From JACQFZ01 sp045810625 (GTDB lineage: Bacteria; Pseudomonadota; Gammaproteobacteria; Acidiferrobacterales; Sulfurifustaceae), in contig JBJMVQ010000009.1 of assembly GCA_045810625.1 (NCBI GenBank), positions 62,001-126,000 on the forward strand: a stretch of DNA of 64,000 nt, written 5' to 3'. The notes under the pieces are model-generated. The model did no database searches and was not told the DNA's origin. It saw only the letters and a program-made list of their open reading frames with translations. Of this stretch, positions 35,396 to 44,539 are shown piece after piece. A program made the position numbers and the translations under genes. The first letter of the stretch is position 1, and each line of letters starts with the position of its first letter.

Positions 35396-36937
35396 ATGTG
35401 TAACACAATAAGTAACCATAACGTTCTCATCCTCTTTCTAACCCTCGCGATCCCAGTGGTCGCCGGCGGGTGCGCGGGCGTTTCCCAGAATAGCCCGCAG
35501 ACTGCTCAGGATCAGACGGCGAAACCCGCGACCGCTTCGGTCGGCGCTGCGCAAGAGTCGGCAAAACCGGCGCAGGCGCAGACGCCGGTTCCGGTTACGG
35601 CAGCGAATGAGAATACCGCGGCAAGCGAAGAACCGGCGCAACCCGCTGCTTCCAAGAAAACGGCATCCGCCGAGGATCAGGAGCCGGCTATGTCGCCGGA
35701 CAACAGTATCTGGACCCGTATTCGCGCGGGCTTCCGGATGCCGAAGATGGACACGTCGTTCACGCAGCCGCACGAGCAGTGGTTCGTGGAGAACGCCGAG
35801 TTCCGCGAAGCGATGTTCGAGCGGTCGAAGCTTTATCTCTATTACATCGTCGAAGAAGTCGAGAAGCGCGGCCTGCCGATGGAAATCGCGCTGCTGCCGG
35901 CGATCGAGAGCGCGTACAAGCCCTACGCCTACTCGCGCGCCAAAGCGAGCGGCCTGTGGCAGTTCATCGCCTCGACCGGCCGGCTGTATGGGCTGAAAAC
36001 CAACTGGTGGTACGACGGCCGGCGCGATGTCATCGCCTCGACGCGCGCGGCGCTCGATTATCTCGAGAAGCTGCACGACGATTTCGACGGCGATTGGCAG
36101 CTGGCACTCGCCGCCTACAATGCCGGCGAAGGCCGCATTGCGCGGGCGATGGAATGGAACCGCCGTAAAGGCCTGCCGACCGACTTCGCCAGCCTCAAGA
36201 AGCTCAAGCCCGAGACGCGGCAGTACGTCCCGAAGCTCATGGCGGTGGTGAACATGGTCACCGATCCGAAGCGCTTCGGCATTCAGCTCCCCGACGTCCC
36301 GAACGAACCTTACTTCACCACCGTCGAGACCGACTCGCAGGTCGATCTCGGCGTTATCGCGCGCCTCACGGGAATGGAAGTCGACGCGCTTCACTTCATC
36401 AACCCCGGCTACACGCGCTGGGCCACCGACCCGAACGGCCCGCACAAAATTCTGGTGCCGGTGAACAAGAAAGACGCGCTGCTCGCCGGCTTGAGCAACT
36501 TGCCGGAGCACGAGCGCGTGCAGTGGCTGCATCACGAAGTGCGCCGCGGCGACACGCTGTCGAGCATCGCGCGCCACTATGGCCTCACCGTAGCGGCCAT
36601 CAAAGCATCGAACAAAGTTGACGGTCCGCTGCGCGCCGGTCAGGATCTGCTGCTGCCCATTTCCTCGATGGCCAAGATCGAGCCGCCCGCGGCACCCGCC
36701 AAAGCAAAGGCGATACGCGCGTCGGTGAAGGCGAACCAGCCGATGATTCACAAAGTCCGGGCGGGCGAGACACTGTCGAGCATCGCGCGGCGCTACAACG
36801 TCCTGGTGCAGCAGCTCGCCGAGTGGAACCGCATGCGTCCGAACGACATCCTGACGCGCGGACGCCGGCTGCGCATCTGGCCGAGCGACGGCGCGCAGGC
36901 GAGCAGCGCAATTCTCTTCGCATCGGCTTACGTCTGA
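35396..36937 (+). CDS. mltD: Membrane-bound lytic murein transglycosylase D
   Basis: 513 residues. A lipoprotein signal ends in VVAGGC (cysteine near residue 26), followed by a Pro/Ala/Gln-rich stalk to about 95. The SLT catalytic domain has the glutamate in ALLPAIESAY, then GLWQFIASTGRLYG and LALAAYNAGEGRI. Two LysM peptidoglycan-binding repeats end the protein (RRGDTLSSIARHYG and RAGETLSSIARRYN). The ATG at 35396 is used; an in-frame TTG lies three codons upstream. It cleaves glycan strands between MurNAc and GlcNAc at the outer membrane. Confidence 0.93.
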   Translation: MCNTISNHNVLILFLTLAIPVVAGGCAGVSQNSPQTAQDQTAKPATASVGAAQESAKPAQAQTPVPVTAANENTAASEEPAQPAASKKTASAEDQEPAMSPDNSIWTRIRAGFRMPKMDTSFTQPHEQWFVENAEFREAMFERSKLYLYYIVEEVEKRGLPMEIALLPAIESAYKPYAYSRAKASGLWQFIASTGRLYGLKTNWWYDGRRDVIASTRAALDYLEKLHDDFDGDWQLALAAYNAGEGRIARAMEWNRRKGLPTDFASLKKLKPETRQYVPKLMAVVNMVTDPKRFGIQLPDVPNEPYFTTVETDSQVDLGVIARLTGMEVDALHFINPGYTRWATDPNGPHKILVPVNKKDALLAGLSNLPEHERVQWLHHEVRRGDTLSSIARHYGLTVAAIKASNKVDGPLRAGQDLLLPISSMAKIEPPAAPAKAKAIRASVKANQPMIHKVRAGETLSSIARRYNVLVQQLAEWNRMRPNDILTRGRRLRIWPSDGAQASSAILFASAYV

Positions 36938-36943
36938 GATTCG

Positions 36944-36967
36944 GCGCGCCGCGGTCACGGGGCGCGC
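36944..36967. terminator. Hairpin between convergent mltD and peptide transporter genes
   Basis: GCGCGCC (36944-36950) pairs with GGCGCGC (36961-36967) around a 10-base loop, between the mltD stop and the convergent ABC gene end at 36990. No T-run; could stop transcripts of either side weakly. Confidence 0.35.
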
Positions 36968-36989
36968 TCGTGTTCAACTCAACCCGCCC

Positions 36990-38918
36990 TTAACTCGACC
37001 GCGCCGGCCGCTGCATCTCCGGCAGTTCCACCTTTGGCACCGCGGCAAGGAGCGTCTTCGTATAAGCGTGCTTCGGTCGGCTCAATACGTCGTCCGCGCT
37101 CCCCTGCTCCACAATGCAACCGCGATGCATCACCGCGATCTCGTCGGCCAGGTACTCGACCACCGCCAGATTGTGCGTGATGAATAAATAGGCGAGACCG
37201 AGCTCGTCCTGCAGTCGGCGCAGCAGGTTGAGAATCTGCGCCTGCACGGATACGTCGAGGGCGCTGGTTGGCTCGTCGCAAACGATCAGACGCGGCTCCA
37301 CGGCGAGCGCGCGCGCGATGCTGATGCGCTGGCGTTGCCCGCCGGAGAATTCGTGTGGATAACGGTGCCGCGCGCTCGCCGGAAGCCCGACTTGTGCGAG
37401 CAGCTCGGTCGCGCGCAACGCCCGTGCCCGTGCCGTTCCGAGCAGCCGCTGGGCACGCATGCCCTCTTCCAAGATTTCGCCGACCTGCATGCGCGGATCG
37501 AGCGAGGCGTACGGATCCTGAAAAATGATCTGAAACTCGCGCCGCAGTCCGCGCAGCTCGCTTTCGCGCAGCCGCGTGAGCGCCCGCCCCTCGTACAGCA
37601 CGTCGCCGCCGGTCGGCCGAATGAGCTGCAGCACGGCTTTGCCGATCGTCGTCTTGCCGCTCCCCGATTCGCCGACCAGCGCGAGCGTGCGCGCCGGCTG
37701 AAGCGTGAACGAAACGCCGTCGACGGCGCGCACGTTATCGACAACACGCTGCAGCAGACCGCGCTTCACCGGGAAGTAGACTTTGAGATCCCGCGCTTCG
37801 AGAAGAGCGCGACCGGCGGAATCCGCACCGGATGACGTCCCGCCGGCCCCGCGCGCGCCGGTCACGGACGCTTCGACGGTCGCGCTCTTCCCGGTCCGCT
37901 CTGCGCCCGATCCTGCTCCGCCCGCGTCGTAGAGATGGCAGAGCACGCCGTGATCGCCGGCCGTCGACCAGCGCGGCACTTGCTGCCGGCATCGCTCCCA
38001 GGCGAAATCGCAGCGTTCGGTAAAGCGGCAGCCGCGAAACTCTTGATCGAGCCGCGGCACCGAGCCGGCGATCACGTCGAGCGCGACGCCGCGCTTCAGT
38101 CGTCCGGGCAAGGAACGGAACAGCTTCTGCGAATACGGATGGCGCGGCTCGCGAAAGAACGCCGCGCGCGGCGCCGCTTCGACGATCTGACCGGCGTACA
38201 TCACCGCGACGTGGTGCGCCATCTCGGCGACAACGCCCAGATCGTGCGTGATGAGCAGAATCGCGGTCCCGGTCTTCGTCTGAAGCTCCTTCAAGAGCTT
38301 CAGGATCTGCGCTTGCGTCGTCACATCGAGCGCGGTCGTCGGCTCGTCGGCGATCAAGAGCTCGGGCTGCGCCGCGAGCGCCATCGCGATCATGACGCGC
38401 TGCTTCATGCCGCCGGATAACTGATGCGGGTAAGCATCATAACGCTCGGCCGGCTGCGGAATGCCGACCGATTCAAGCAGCTCGATGACGCGTGTGCGCG
38501 CCGCGCGCTCATCCAGCTCGCGCGGCAGCACCTCGCGAATCTGCGCGCCGACCGTGAGCACCGGGTTGAGCGAGGTTTGCGGCTCCTGGAAGATCATCGC
38601 CATACGCCGCCCGCGCACGCGGCGCATCTCGCGTTCGGAAAATCCGAGCACTTCTTCGCTGCCGAGCCACGCTTCGCCGCCGACGATCCGGCCCGCCGGC
38701 TCGGGCACGAGCTGCAGCAGCGACAGCGCCGTGATGGATTTCCCGCATCCCGATTCGCCGAGGAGCGCGAGCGTCTCGCCGCGGCGAATTTCGAAGGAAA
38801 CGCCGTCGACGGCGCGCACCGTTCCCTCCGGGGTGTCGAAATACGTCTTCAGGTCCTCGACACGCAGGACGATACCGCCCGCCGCGGGCTCCGGTCGTTT
38901 TGCAGGTGCGAGGCTCAT
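36990..38918 (-). CDS. Peptide ABC transporter ATPase, two nucleotide-binding domains fused (YejF-like)
   Basis: 642 residues with two full ABC cassettes, each GESG-type: Walker A GESGCGKS and GESGSGKT, signatures LSGGMKQR and FSGGQRQR, Walker B LLIADEPT and LIVCDEPT. Between them lie an oligo-HPY-like segment (FRGCRFTERCDFAWERC) and a long Gly/Ala/Thr linker. Separate Dpp/Opp systems use two ATPases (DppD, DppF); the fused form is seen in the microcin C/peptide importer YejABEF. The ATG at 38918 overlaps the permease stop (ATGA), so a longer frame to 39020 is rejected. Last gene of the four-gene transporter. Confidence 0.93.
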   Translation of the reverse strand: MSLAPAKRPEPAAGGIVLRVEDLKTYFDTPEGTVRAVDGVSFEIRRGETLALLGESGCGKSITALSLLQLVPEPAGRIVGGEAWLGSEEVLGFSEREMRRVRGRRMAMIFQEPQTSLNPVLTVGAQIREVLPRELDERAARTRVIELLESVGIPQPAERYDAYPHQLSGGMKQRVMIAMALAAQPELLIADEPTTALDVTTQAQILKLLKELQTKTGTAILLITHDLGVVAEMAHHVAVMYAGQIVEAAPRAAFFREPRHPYSQKLFRSLPGRLKRGVALDVIAGSVPRLDQEFRGCRFTERCDFAWERCRQQVPRWSTAGDHGVLCHLYDAGGAGSGAERTGKSATVEASVTGARGAGGTSSGADSAGRALLEARDLKVYFPVKRGLLQRVVDNVRAVDGVSFTLQPARTLALVGESGSGKTTIGKAVLQLIRPTGGDVLYEGRALTRLRESELRGLRREFQIIFQDPYASLDPRMQVGEILEEGMRAQRLLGTARARALRATELLAQVGLPASARHRYPHEFSGGQRQRISIARALAVEPRLIVCDEPTSALDVSVQAQILNLLRRLQDELGLAYLFITHNLAVVEYLADEIAVMHRGCIVEQGSADDVLSRPKHAYTKTLLAAVPKVELPEMQRPARSS

Positions 38919-40303
38919 CGGCGTAGACGCGGATCGAACGCGTCGCGCACGGCGTCGGCGAAGAGATTCGCCGCGAGGACGAGCGCGAACATGAGCGTGA
39001 ACGCGGCCGCAAGGGTCCACCAGACCATCGGCTCACGCGCCATTTCGAGACGTGCGCCGTTGATCATGTTCCCCCAGCTCTCCATGCTCGGATCGACGCC
39101 GACGCCGACATACGAGAGCACCGCTTCCGAAAGGACCAGACCGCTGAAATCGAGCACCGTCGTGATGAGCACGACGTGCATGACGTTCGGGAACAGGTGG
39201 CGAGTCATGATGCGGGCGCTGCTCACGCCGAGCGCCCGCGCAGCGGCGACGTAATCGAGCTCGCGCAACTTCAACGCTTCGCCCCGAAGCAGCCGGCAAA
39301 GGCTGGTCCAGCTGGTCACGCCGAGAATGATGCAAAGGAACAGCAGCCGTGTATCCGCACGGACGACGACGTTGTTGAACGATTCCGGATGCGTTGCCAT
39401 GTAAACCTGCAGACTCAGAATCGCCGCCGCGATCAGGAGCACGCCCGGGATGGAGCTAAGCGTCGTGTAGACATATTGAATGATGTCGTCGATCCAGCCA
39501 CCGAAATAGCCGGCCGCGACGCCGAGCACGAGCGCGAACGGCAGCATCACGAGCGTCGTGAGCGTGCCGATCACGAGACCGGTGCGCACGCTCTTCAGCG
39601 ACTTGTACAGCACGTCGATGCCCACCTGATCGGTGCCGAACACGTGGTAATACGGCGCAAGGTGCGCGCACGCGGCGCCGAGAAAGAAAACGATGGCGCC
39701 CGTTACCCAGACCGTGCGCCAGGGAAACTCTCCGTCGCCGCGAATGAGTCCGCGCAGCCGTTCGCCATATGGCGCGGAGGCGGAACGGCGAAAGTACGCA
39801 AGCGCGGCGCCTATTAGCAGCCACAGCACCGCGGTCTCGACAAAGGCCAGGCCAACACGGGCGGCGATATCGCTGGCGCGATCGGTGGGTGCGGCAAGAT
39901 GCGCGCCGCCGAATTTGAGGCGCGGGTAGACGCGCTCGTGCGTGCCGTCCGGCCGTTCGATCGTCTCCGACGTATATGCCGTCAGCGCGAACGGCGCCGA
40001 GTAGGTCCGTTCGCCGTGCGCGCGCAGCCCCTGGAGGGCAAGATCGAGCACGCTTTTCACTTCGGCCGAATACTGCCCGTCTTTCTCCAGTCGTTGGTGA
40101 AAATGCACCGAATCGAGCAGACCAATGGCGACGTAGACCGCGAGCACGACGAGCGCCGCCATGGCGAGCGGCCGGCGCGCGACCTGCCGCCACGGCGCGC
40201 GCAAATGCTCATGCCGTGCGGCATAGACGCCGAACGCGACGACCACGGCCAGCAGCACGTAGATCAGCGCATCGGTCCACAGGAAGACGAACTGAATCGG
40301 CAT
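38915..40303 (-). CDS. Peptide ABC transporter permease 2 (DppC/YejE-like) with extra extracytoplasmic segment
   Basis: 462 residues, longer than usual (~300-340). The C-terminal half is a normal DppC-type permease (GTDQVGIDVLYKSL, the EAA-like loop REL DYVAAARALGVSSARI, GVGVDPSMESWGNMI). The N-terminal part has two hydrophobic helices separated by about 110 residues of soluble sequence rich in charged residues (TSETIERPDGTHERVYP) before the usual core. Start at ATG 40303, 5 bases after the other permease's stop; the longer frame upstream overlaps that gene. Function of the insert unknown. Confidence 0.9.
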   Translation of the reverse strand: MPIQFVFLWTDALIYVLLAVVVAFGVYAARHEHLRAPWRQVARRPLAMAALVVLAVYVAIGLLDSVHFHQRLEKDGQYSAEVKSVLDLALQGLRAHGERTYSAPFALTAYTSETIERPDGTHERVYPRLKFGGAHLAAPTDRASDIAARVGLAFVETAVLWLLIGAALAYFRRSASAPYGERLRGLIRGDGEFPWRTVWVTGAIVFFLGAACAHLAPYYHVFGTDQVGIDVLYKSLKSVRTGLVIGTLTTLVMLPFALVLGVAAGYFGGWIDDIIQYVYTTLSSIPGVLLIAAAILSLQVYMATHPESFNNVVVRADTRLLFLCIILGVTSWTSLCRLLRGEALKLRELDYVAAARALGVSSARIMTRHLFPNVMHVVLITTVLDFSGLVLSEAVLSYVGVGVDPSMESWGNMINGARLEMAREPMVWWTLAAAFTLMFALVLAANLFADAVRDAFDPRLRR

Positions 40304-40308
40304 CGCGA

Positions 40309-41286
40309 TTATTGCAACCGCACGCGCGGATCCACCAGCGTGTAGCTGATGTCCGTCAAGACGAGGCCGAGGATGTAAAGCAAGGACCCGAGGAACACCA
40401 TCGCACGGACGATCGCGAAATCCTGTGAGTTGATGGCGTCGATCGTGTAGCTTCCGAGCCCCGGAATGCCGAAGAAAGACTCCATGATGAGACTGCCGAT
40501 GAAGAGGAGCGGAATCACGACCACCACGCCCGTCAGAATCGGAATCATCGCGTTCTTGAGTACGTGCCGGAACAGAACGCGTGCCTCTGACAACCCTTTG
40601 GCGCGCGCCGTGCGCACGTAATCCCGGGTGATCTCTTCGAGAAAGAACGCGCGGTAAAGCCGTGTGGAGGAGCCGATGCCGCTGACCACGCCGATCACTA
40701 CGGGCAGCACGATGAACTTCAATGCATCCTCGCCGGTCGCGTAGCCCGAGATCGGCACGAGATGCAACAACTTGCTGGTGAGATATTGACCGCCGATGAC
40801 GTAGAACAGCATCGACACGGACATCAGCACGACGCACGCGACCACGCCGAACGCGTCGAGATACATGCCGCGGAAGAAGACGAGCATGAGCGCGATGGTA
40901 ATATAGGCGAGGATGCCGACGAGAAACGTCGGGAGCGCGATCGCGAGACTTGGCCACATGCGCTGGCGGATGTCGTAGCCGATGTTCCGGCCCTCATCGG
41001 AACGCCCGAAGTCGAAGGCGAAGAGACTCAGCGAATGACGGAAGAAGATCGTGTCCGTGAACTGCGCCGCTCCCCTGGCCTTGTCGTTGTATACGAGCGG
41101 CTTGTCGTAGCCGTGATCCGCCTTCCATTTCGCGATCGCGTCCGGCGTGACGCGCTTCACGCCGAGCTGAATGCGCGCCATGTCGTCGGGACTGTTCACG
41201 AAGAAAAACAACGCGAACGTGAGCAGGTTGACGCCGAGCAGGATCGGGATGGCGTACAGCACGCGACGTATCAAGTACGCGAGCAT
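40309..41286 (-). CDS. Peptide ABC transporter permease 1 (DppB/YejB-like)
   Basis: 325 residues with about six helices. DppB hallmarks are the start MLAYLIRRVLYAIPILLGVNLLTF, the EAA loop TRDYVRTARAKGLSEARVLFRHVLKNA and IMESFFGIPGLGSYTIDAI near the C terminus. It follows the binding-protein gene by only 3 bases and pairs with the longer permease. Confidence 0.94.
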   Translation of the reverse strand: MLAYLIRRVLYAIPILLGVNLLTFALFFFVNSPDDMARIQLGVKRVTPDAIAKWKADHGYDKPLVYNDKARGAAQFTDTIFFRHSLSLFAFDFGRSDEGRNIGYDIRQRMWPSLAIALPTFLVGILAYITIALMLVFFRGMYLDAFGVVACVVLMSVSMLFYVIGGQYLTSKLLHLVPISGYATGEDALKFIVLPVVIGVVSGIGSSTRLYRAFFLEEITRDYVRTARAKGLSEARVLFRHVLKNAMIPILTGVVVVIPLLFIGSLIMESFFGIPGLGSYTIDAINSQDFAIVRAMVFLGSLLYILGLVLTDISYTLVDPRVRLQ

Positions 41287-41289
41287 GGG

Positions 41290-43482
41290 CTATCTCCGCG
41301 GCTCCCGCTGGCTACGGTTCTCACGCCGCCGGTACGACACGACCGCCGGCGTGATGCCCGCGACGAACAGCGCCGCGATGACGGCGATCGGCCACACTAC
41401 CGGCCGATTCCACGCTTCGCGGAGCTTCGCGCGCCGATCGGGTTCGATGCGCAGATACTTGAGCGTGTTGTTCGCCATGTGATTTGGCTTCGTGTTGTGC
41501 ACCCAGACGTGCTCGAGCAGGAAGTTCTTCGGGTGCAGTCCCCAAATCCACGGCGCATCCCGGCGCGCGATCGCAACCATTTCGTCGATGATCGCCTGAC
41601 GCGCGGGACCGTTCTCCATGTTCTTCATGCGTTCGTACAGCCGGTCGAACTCGGCATTCTCGTAATTCGACGCGTTCTCGCCCTCGCCGCCGACTTTCTT
41701 GTTCGGTCCATACAACAGGAAAAAGAAATTCTCCGGGTCCGGGTAATCGGCGTTCCAGCCCCACTCGAAGATTTGCGCGTCGCCCTTGCGCATTTTTTCC
41801 TGGAAGCGATTGTAATCGGTCGCGCGCACAACGAGCTGGAGGTTCAGCTTGGCCAGCTGCTTGCGCAGCCAATCGAGCCGGGCTTTCTGTTCCGGTCCGG
41901 TCGCCGCGGTGTCGAAGTAAAGGAGTAACGGCCGGCCGCTCGCGTCCTGTCCGTTCGGGTAGCCGGCCTCCGCGAGCAGCTTTTGCGCCGTCTCGATCGA
42001 CTTGCGCCGCGGCTCGCCGTCGATCCAGTCGTAAACGTAAGTATTGATTCCGGCGCGGCCTTCCTGATGCCCGAAGATGCCGGGCGGCAGCGGGCCCTGC
42101 GCCGCAATGCCGCGGCCGTTGTTGAAGATTGCGATCTCCTCTTCGATGTCCACCGCGATCGAAACCGCCTGACGCAGTTTGCGCGCGCGCTCGGAATAGC
42201 CGCCGATCACCGGGTCGAGCATGTTGAAGCCGAAATAATAGGTGGACGTTGCGACGCTGGTTTCGAGATGTATCCCCCGTTCCTTCATCTCATCGCTCAC
42301 TTCGGTGTCGCCGGTGCCGCTCAACCGCACCGCCTGATCGAACGACTCGTTCGGAACGCCCGAACGGTCGTAGTAACCCTGCAAAAATTTCGTCCAGTAC
42401 GGAATGGTCTCCTTCTCGAGACTAAATATCACCCGGTCGATGAACGGCAGCGGCCGACCGGCGTCCGCCAGCAGTCCCTTCGCCCGATCTTCCGGCTCGC
42501 CGTCGCTCGGATACGCTTCGCCGTGGAAGTTCGGATTTCGATCGAGCACCATGCGCCGGTTCGGATTGTTGATGCTCAGCATGTATGGCCCGGTCCCGAC
42601 GGGATACCAGTCGAGCGTCAGATTCTTCTCCGCCATGCCCGGCTGAGAGAAAAAGCGATCGGCCTCGGGCGGCATCGGCGAAAAAAACGGCATCGCCATC
42701 CAGTACAGGAATTGCGGATACTTCCCGTGAATCTTCACGCGAAACGTGTAGCGGTCGACCTCCTCCACACCGGCGAGCGGATAGCGGGCGACATCGAGGT
42801 ACACGCCCTCCTCGCGGTCGCCGGCCACGTCGCGGTACGCCTTCGCCAACGTCTTCGCGTATTCCTTGAAACCGACGATGTAGTCGGCCATGACGCTGAA
42901 AATCGGCGAGTGGATTTTCGGATGCGCGAGCCGTTTGATCTGATACACGTAGTCGGCCGCGACGAGCTCCCGCGTCCCGGATTTCGGGAAATCCTCGATG
43001 GCGTTGTAGCGCGCGATCTCCTCCGGCGACAGGTTCTGATAGAGCGGCTTGCCGTCCGGCGCACTCGCGAACGCCGGATGCGGCTGATATCGGATTCCCG
43101 GTTGGATTCGGATTTCGTACACGCTGTAAGCGATCTTCGCCGCCGGCGCGTTGGCCGGCAGCTTCCGGCCGGCGCTGTCCAGGTAAACCGGGTGCGGAAC
43201 CTGTACCGCCGTGAGCGGCACCAATTGGTAGGGGCGCTTGAGATAGTGATACTGAAACGGCGCCTCGTAAATCTGCGCGATGAAGTCGTATTCGTTAGAG
43301 CTGTAGGCGCGCGCAGGGTCGAGATGTTTCGGCCGCTCGCGAAACGCGGCGTAGAGAACATTGGCCGCGCGATCGTTTTCCGGGTACGGATTGTTCCACG
43401 CGCCGGCGGCGGGCGCCGCGAGGCAAACGATGCCGAGCGCCAGCACGAAGCGCGCCCACCATTCTCGCTTGATACGACTCAT
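41290..43482 (-). CDS. Peptide ABC transporter substrate-binding protein with C-terminal membrane anchor
   Basis: 730 residues, large for SBP_bac_5 (usually ~530-620). The signal peptide ends near A-A-G-A (residue 28). The binding domain shows the family order (YEAPFQYH, YPVGTGPYMLS, RQAVSIAVDIEE). After residue ~690 a hydrophobic helix (VVWPIAVIAALFVAGITPAVV) is followed by a basic tail, so the receptor is probably tethered to the inner membrane instead of free in the periplasm. First gene of the operon, divergent from fabI; TTGGAGA lies before the ATG. Confidence 0.92.
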   Translation of the reverse strand: MSRIKREWWARFVLALGIVCLAAPAAGAWNNPYPENDRAANVLYAAFRERPKHLDPARAYSSNEYDFIAQIYEAPFQYHYLKRPYQLVPLTAVQVPHPVYLDSAGRKLPANAPAAKIAYSVYEIRIQPGIRYQPHPAFASAPDGKPLYQNLSPEEIARYNAIEDFPKSGTRELVAADYVYQIKRLAHPKIHSPIFSVMADYIVGFKEYAKTLAKAYRDVAGDREEGVYLDVARYPLAGVEEVDRYTFRVKIHGKYPQFLYWMAMPFFSPMPPEADRFFSQPGMAEKNLTLDWYPVGTGPYMLSINNPNRRMVLDRNPNFHGEAYPSDGEPEDRAKGLLADAGRPLPFIDRVIFSLEKETIPYWTKFLQGYYDRSGVPNESFDQAVRLSGTGDTEVSDEMKERGIHLETSVATSTYYFGFNMLDPVIGGYSERARKLRQAVSIAVDIEEEIAIFNNGRGIAAQGPLPPGIFGHQEGRAGINTYVYDWIDGEPRRKSIETAQKLLAEAGYPNGQDASGRPLLLYFDTAATGPEQKARLDWLRKQLAKLNLQLVVRATDYNRFQEKMRKGDAQIFEWGWNADYPDPENFFFLLYGPNKKVGGEGENASNYENAEFDRLYERMKNMENGPARQAIIDEMVAIARRDAPWIWGLHPKNFLLEHVWVHNTKPNHMANNTLKYLRIEPDRRAKLREAWNRPVVWPIAVIAALFVAGITPAVVSYRRRENRSQREPRR

Positions 43483-43521
43483 CGTTCTCCAACTTTACCG
43501 AATGCCGCGAGCGGCGGGCAG

Positions 43522-43527
43522 ACTATA
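43522..43527 (-). promoter_or_regulatory. Candidate -10 element of the peptide transporter operon
   Basis: TATAGT on the minus strand (5 of 6 to consensus), about 40 bases before the binding-protein ATG. The -35 region is poor, so the call is tentative. Confidence 0.4.
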
Positions 43528-43640
43528 ACAGAGCGCTTCCCTGAATCCTCACTTCCCGCGCCCCCTTTCCGCCCTCGGCGAATTTCGCTACTGTAGCGCC
43601 TCCTTCACAACCCGGGTTTTCGCGGAGAGAGGACGGATCG

Positions 43641-44429
43641 ATGGGATTTTTGGCCGGTAAACGCGCATTGATCACCGGAGTGGCAAGCGAGCGCTCCATC
43701 GCCTGGGGTATCGCCAAGGCGATGCACCGCGAAGGCGCGGCTCTCGCCTTTACCTACCAAAACGACCGGCTGAAAGATCGCGTCGAGAAGTACGCCGCCG
43801 AGCTCGGATCGGACGTCGTGCTCCCGTGCGACGTTTCCACCGACGAGCAGATCGAAACGCTTTTCACCGCGCTCGGCAAGCGTTGGGACGCGCTCGACAT
43901 CATCGTTCACGCGATCGCGTATGCACCGGCCAACGAGCTGCAGGGCGCGTTCCTCGACGTCACCACCCGCGAAGGCTTCCGGACCGCACACGAGGTCAGC
44001 TCGTACAGCTTCACCGCCATGGCCAAGTTCGGACGCAAGCTCATGGCGGGCCGCAACGGCGCGCTCCTGACGCTGAGCTACCTCGGCGCCGAACGCTTCT
44101 TGCCCAACTACAACGTGATGGGCCTCGCCAAAGCGAGCCTCGAAGCCAACGTCCGCTTTCTCGCCGTGAATCTCGGACGCTCCGGCATTCGCGTGAATGC
44201 GATCTCCGCAGGCCCCATCAAGACGCTCGCCGCCGCGGGCATCTCGGGCTTTCGCAAGATGCTCGACGCCAACGAACGGATTGCGCCCCTCGGACGCGGT
44301 GTGACGATCGACGAGGTCGGCAACGTCGCCGCCTTCCTTTGCTCCGACCTTGCGTCGGGAATTACCGGCGAGATTACTTACGTCGACGCCGGTTTCAACA
44401 TCGTCGCCCTTGCCCCGGAAGAGGGCTGA
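43641..44429 (+). CDS. fabI: Enoyl-[acyl-carrier-protein] reductase (NADH), FabI type
   Basis: 262 residues, short-chain dehydrogenase fold. NADH site GVASERSIAWGIA, catalytic tyrosines and lysine Y147, Y157 and K164 in the FabI spacing Y-x6-K, and SAGPIKTLAAAGISGF, the triclosan-loop region. It does the last reduction of each fatty acid elongation round. GAGAGGA lies 8 bases before the ATG. Divergent from the peptide transporter with 158 bases between, and convergent with ppiD. Confidence 0.96.
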   Translation: MGFLAGKRALITGVASERSIAWGIAKAMHREGAALAFTYQNDRLKDRVEKYAAELGSDVVLPCDVSTDEQIETLFTALGKRWDALDIIVHAIAYAPANELQGAFLDVTTREGFRTAHEVSSYSFTAMAKFGRKLMAGRNGALLTLSYLGAERFLPNYNVMGLAKASLEANVRFLAVNLGRSGIRVNAISAGPIKTLAAAGISGFRKMLDANERIAPLGRGVTIDEVGNVAAFLCSDLASGITGEITYVDAGFNIVALAPEEG

Positions 44430-44500
44430 GCGGCTGTCGAAGCACGCCCGCTCGAAAGCAGCGCAACTCCAACGCCAAACGGACGGCGGCAGGAGAGACA

Positions 44501-44529
44501 CGATGAGCGCCCGACCACCGCGCTCATCG
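44501..44529. terminator. Strong hairpin between convergent fabI and ppiD
   Basis: CGATGAGCGC (44501-44510) pairs perfectly with GCGCTCATCG (44520-44529) around a 9-base loop, 10 bp in all. It lies 11 bases from the ppiD stop and 70 after fabI. No long T-run on either side; probably a bidirectional terminator of the GC-rich kind. Confidence 0.55.
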
Positions 44530-44539
44530 CTCGTATAAG

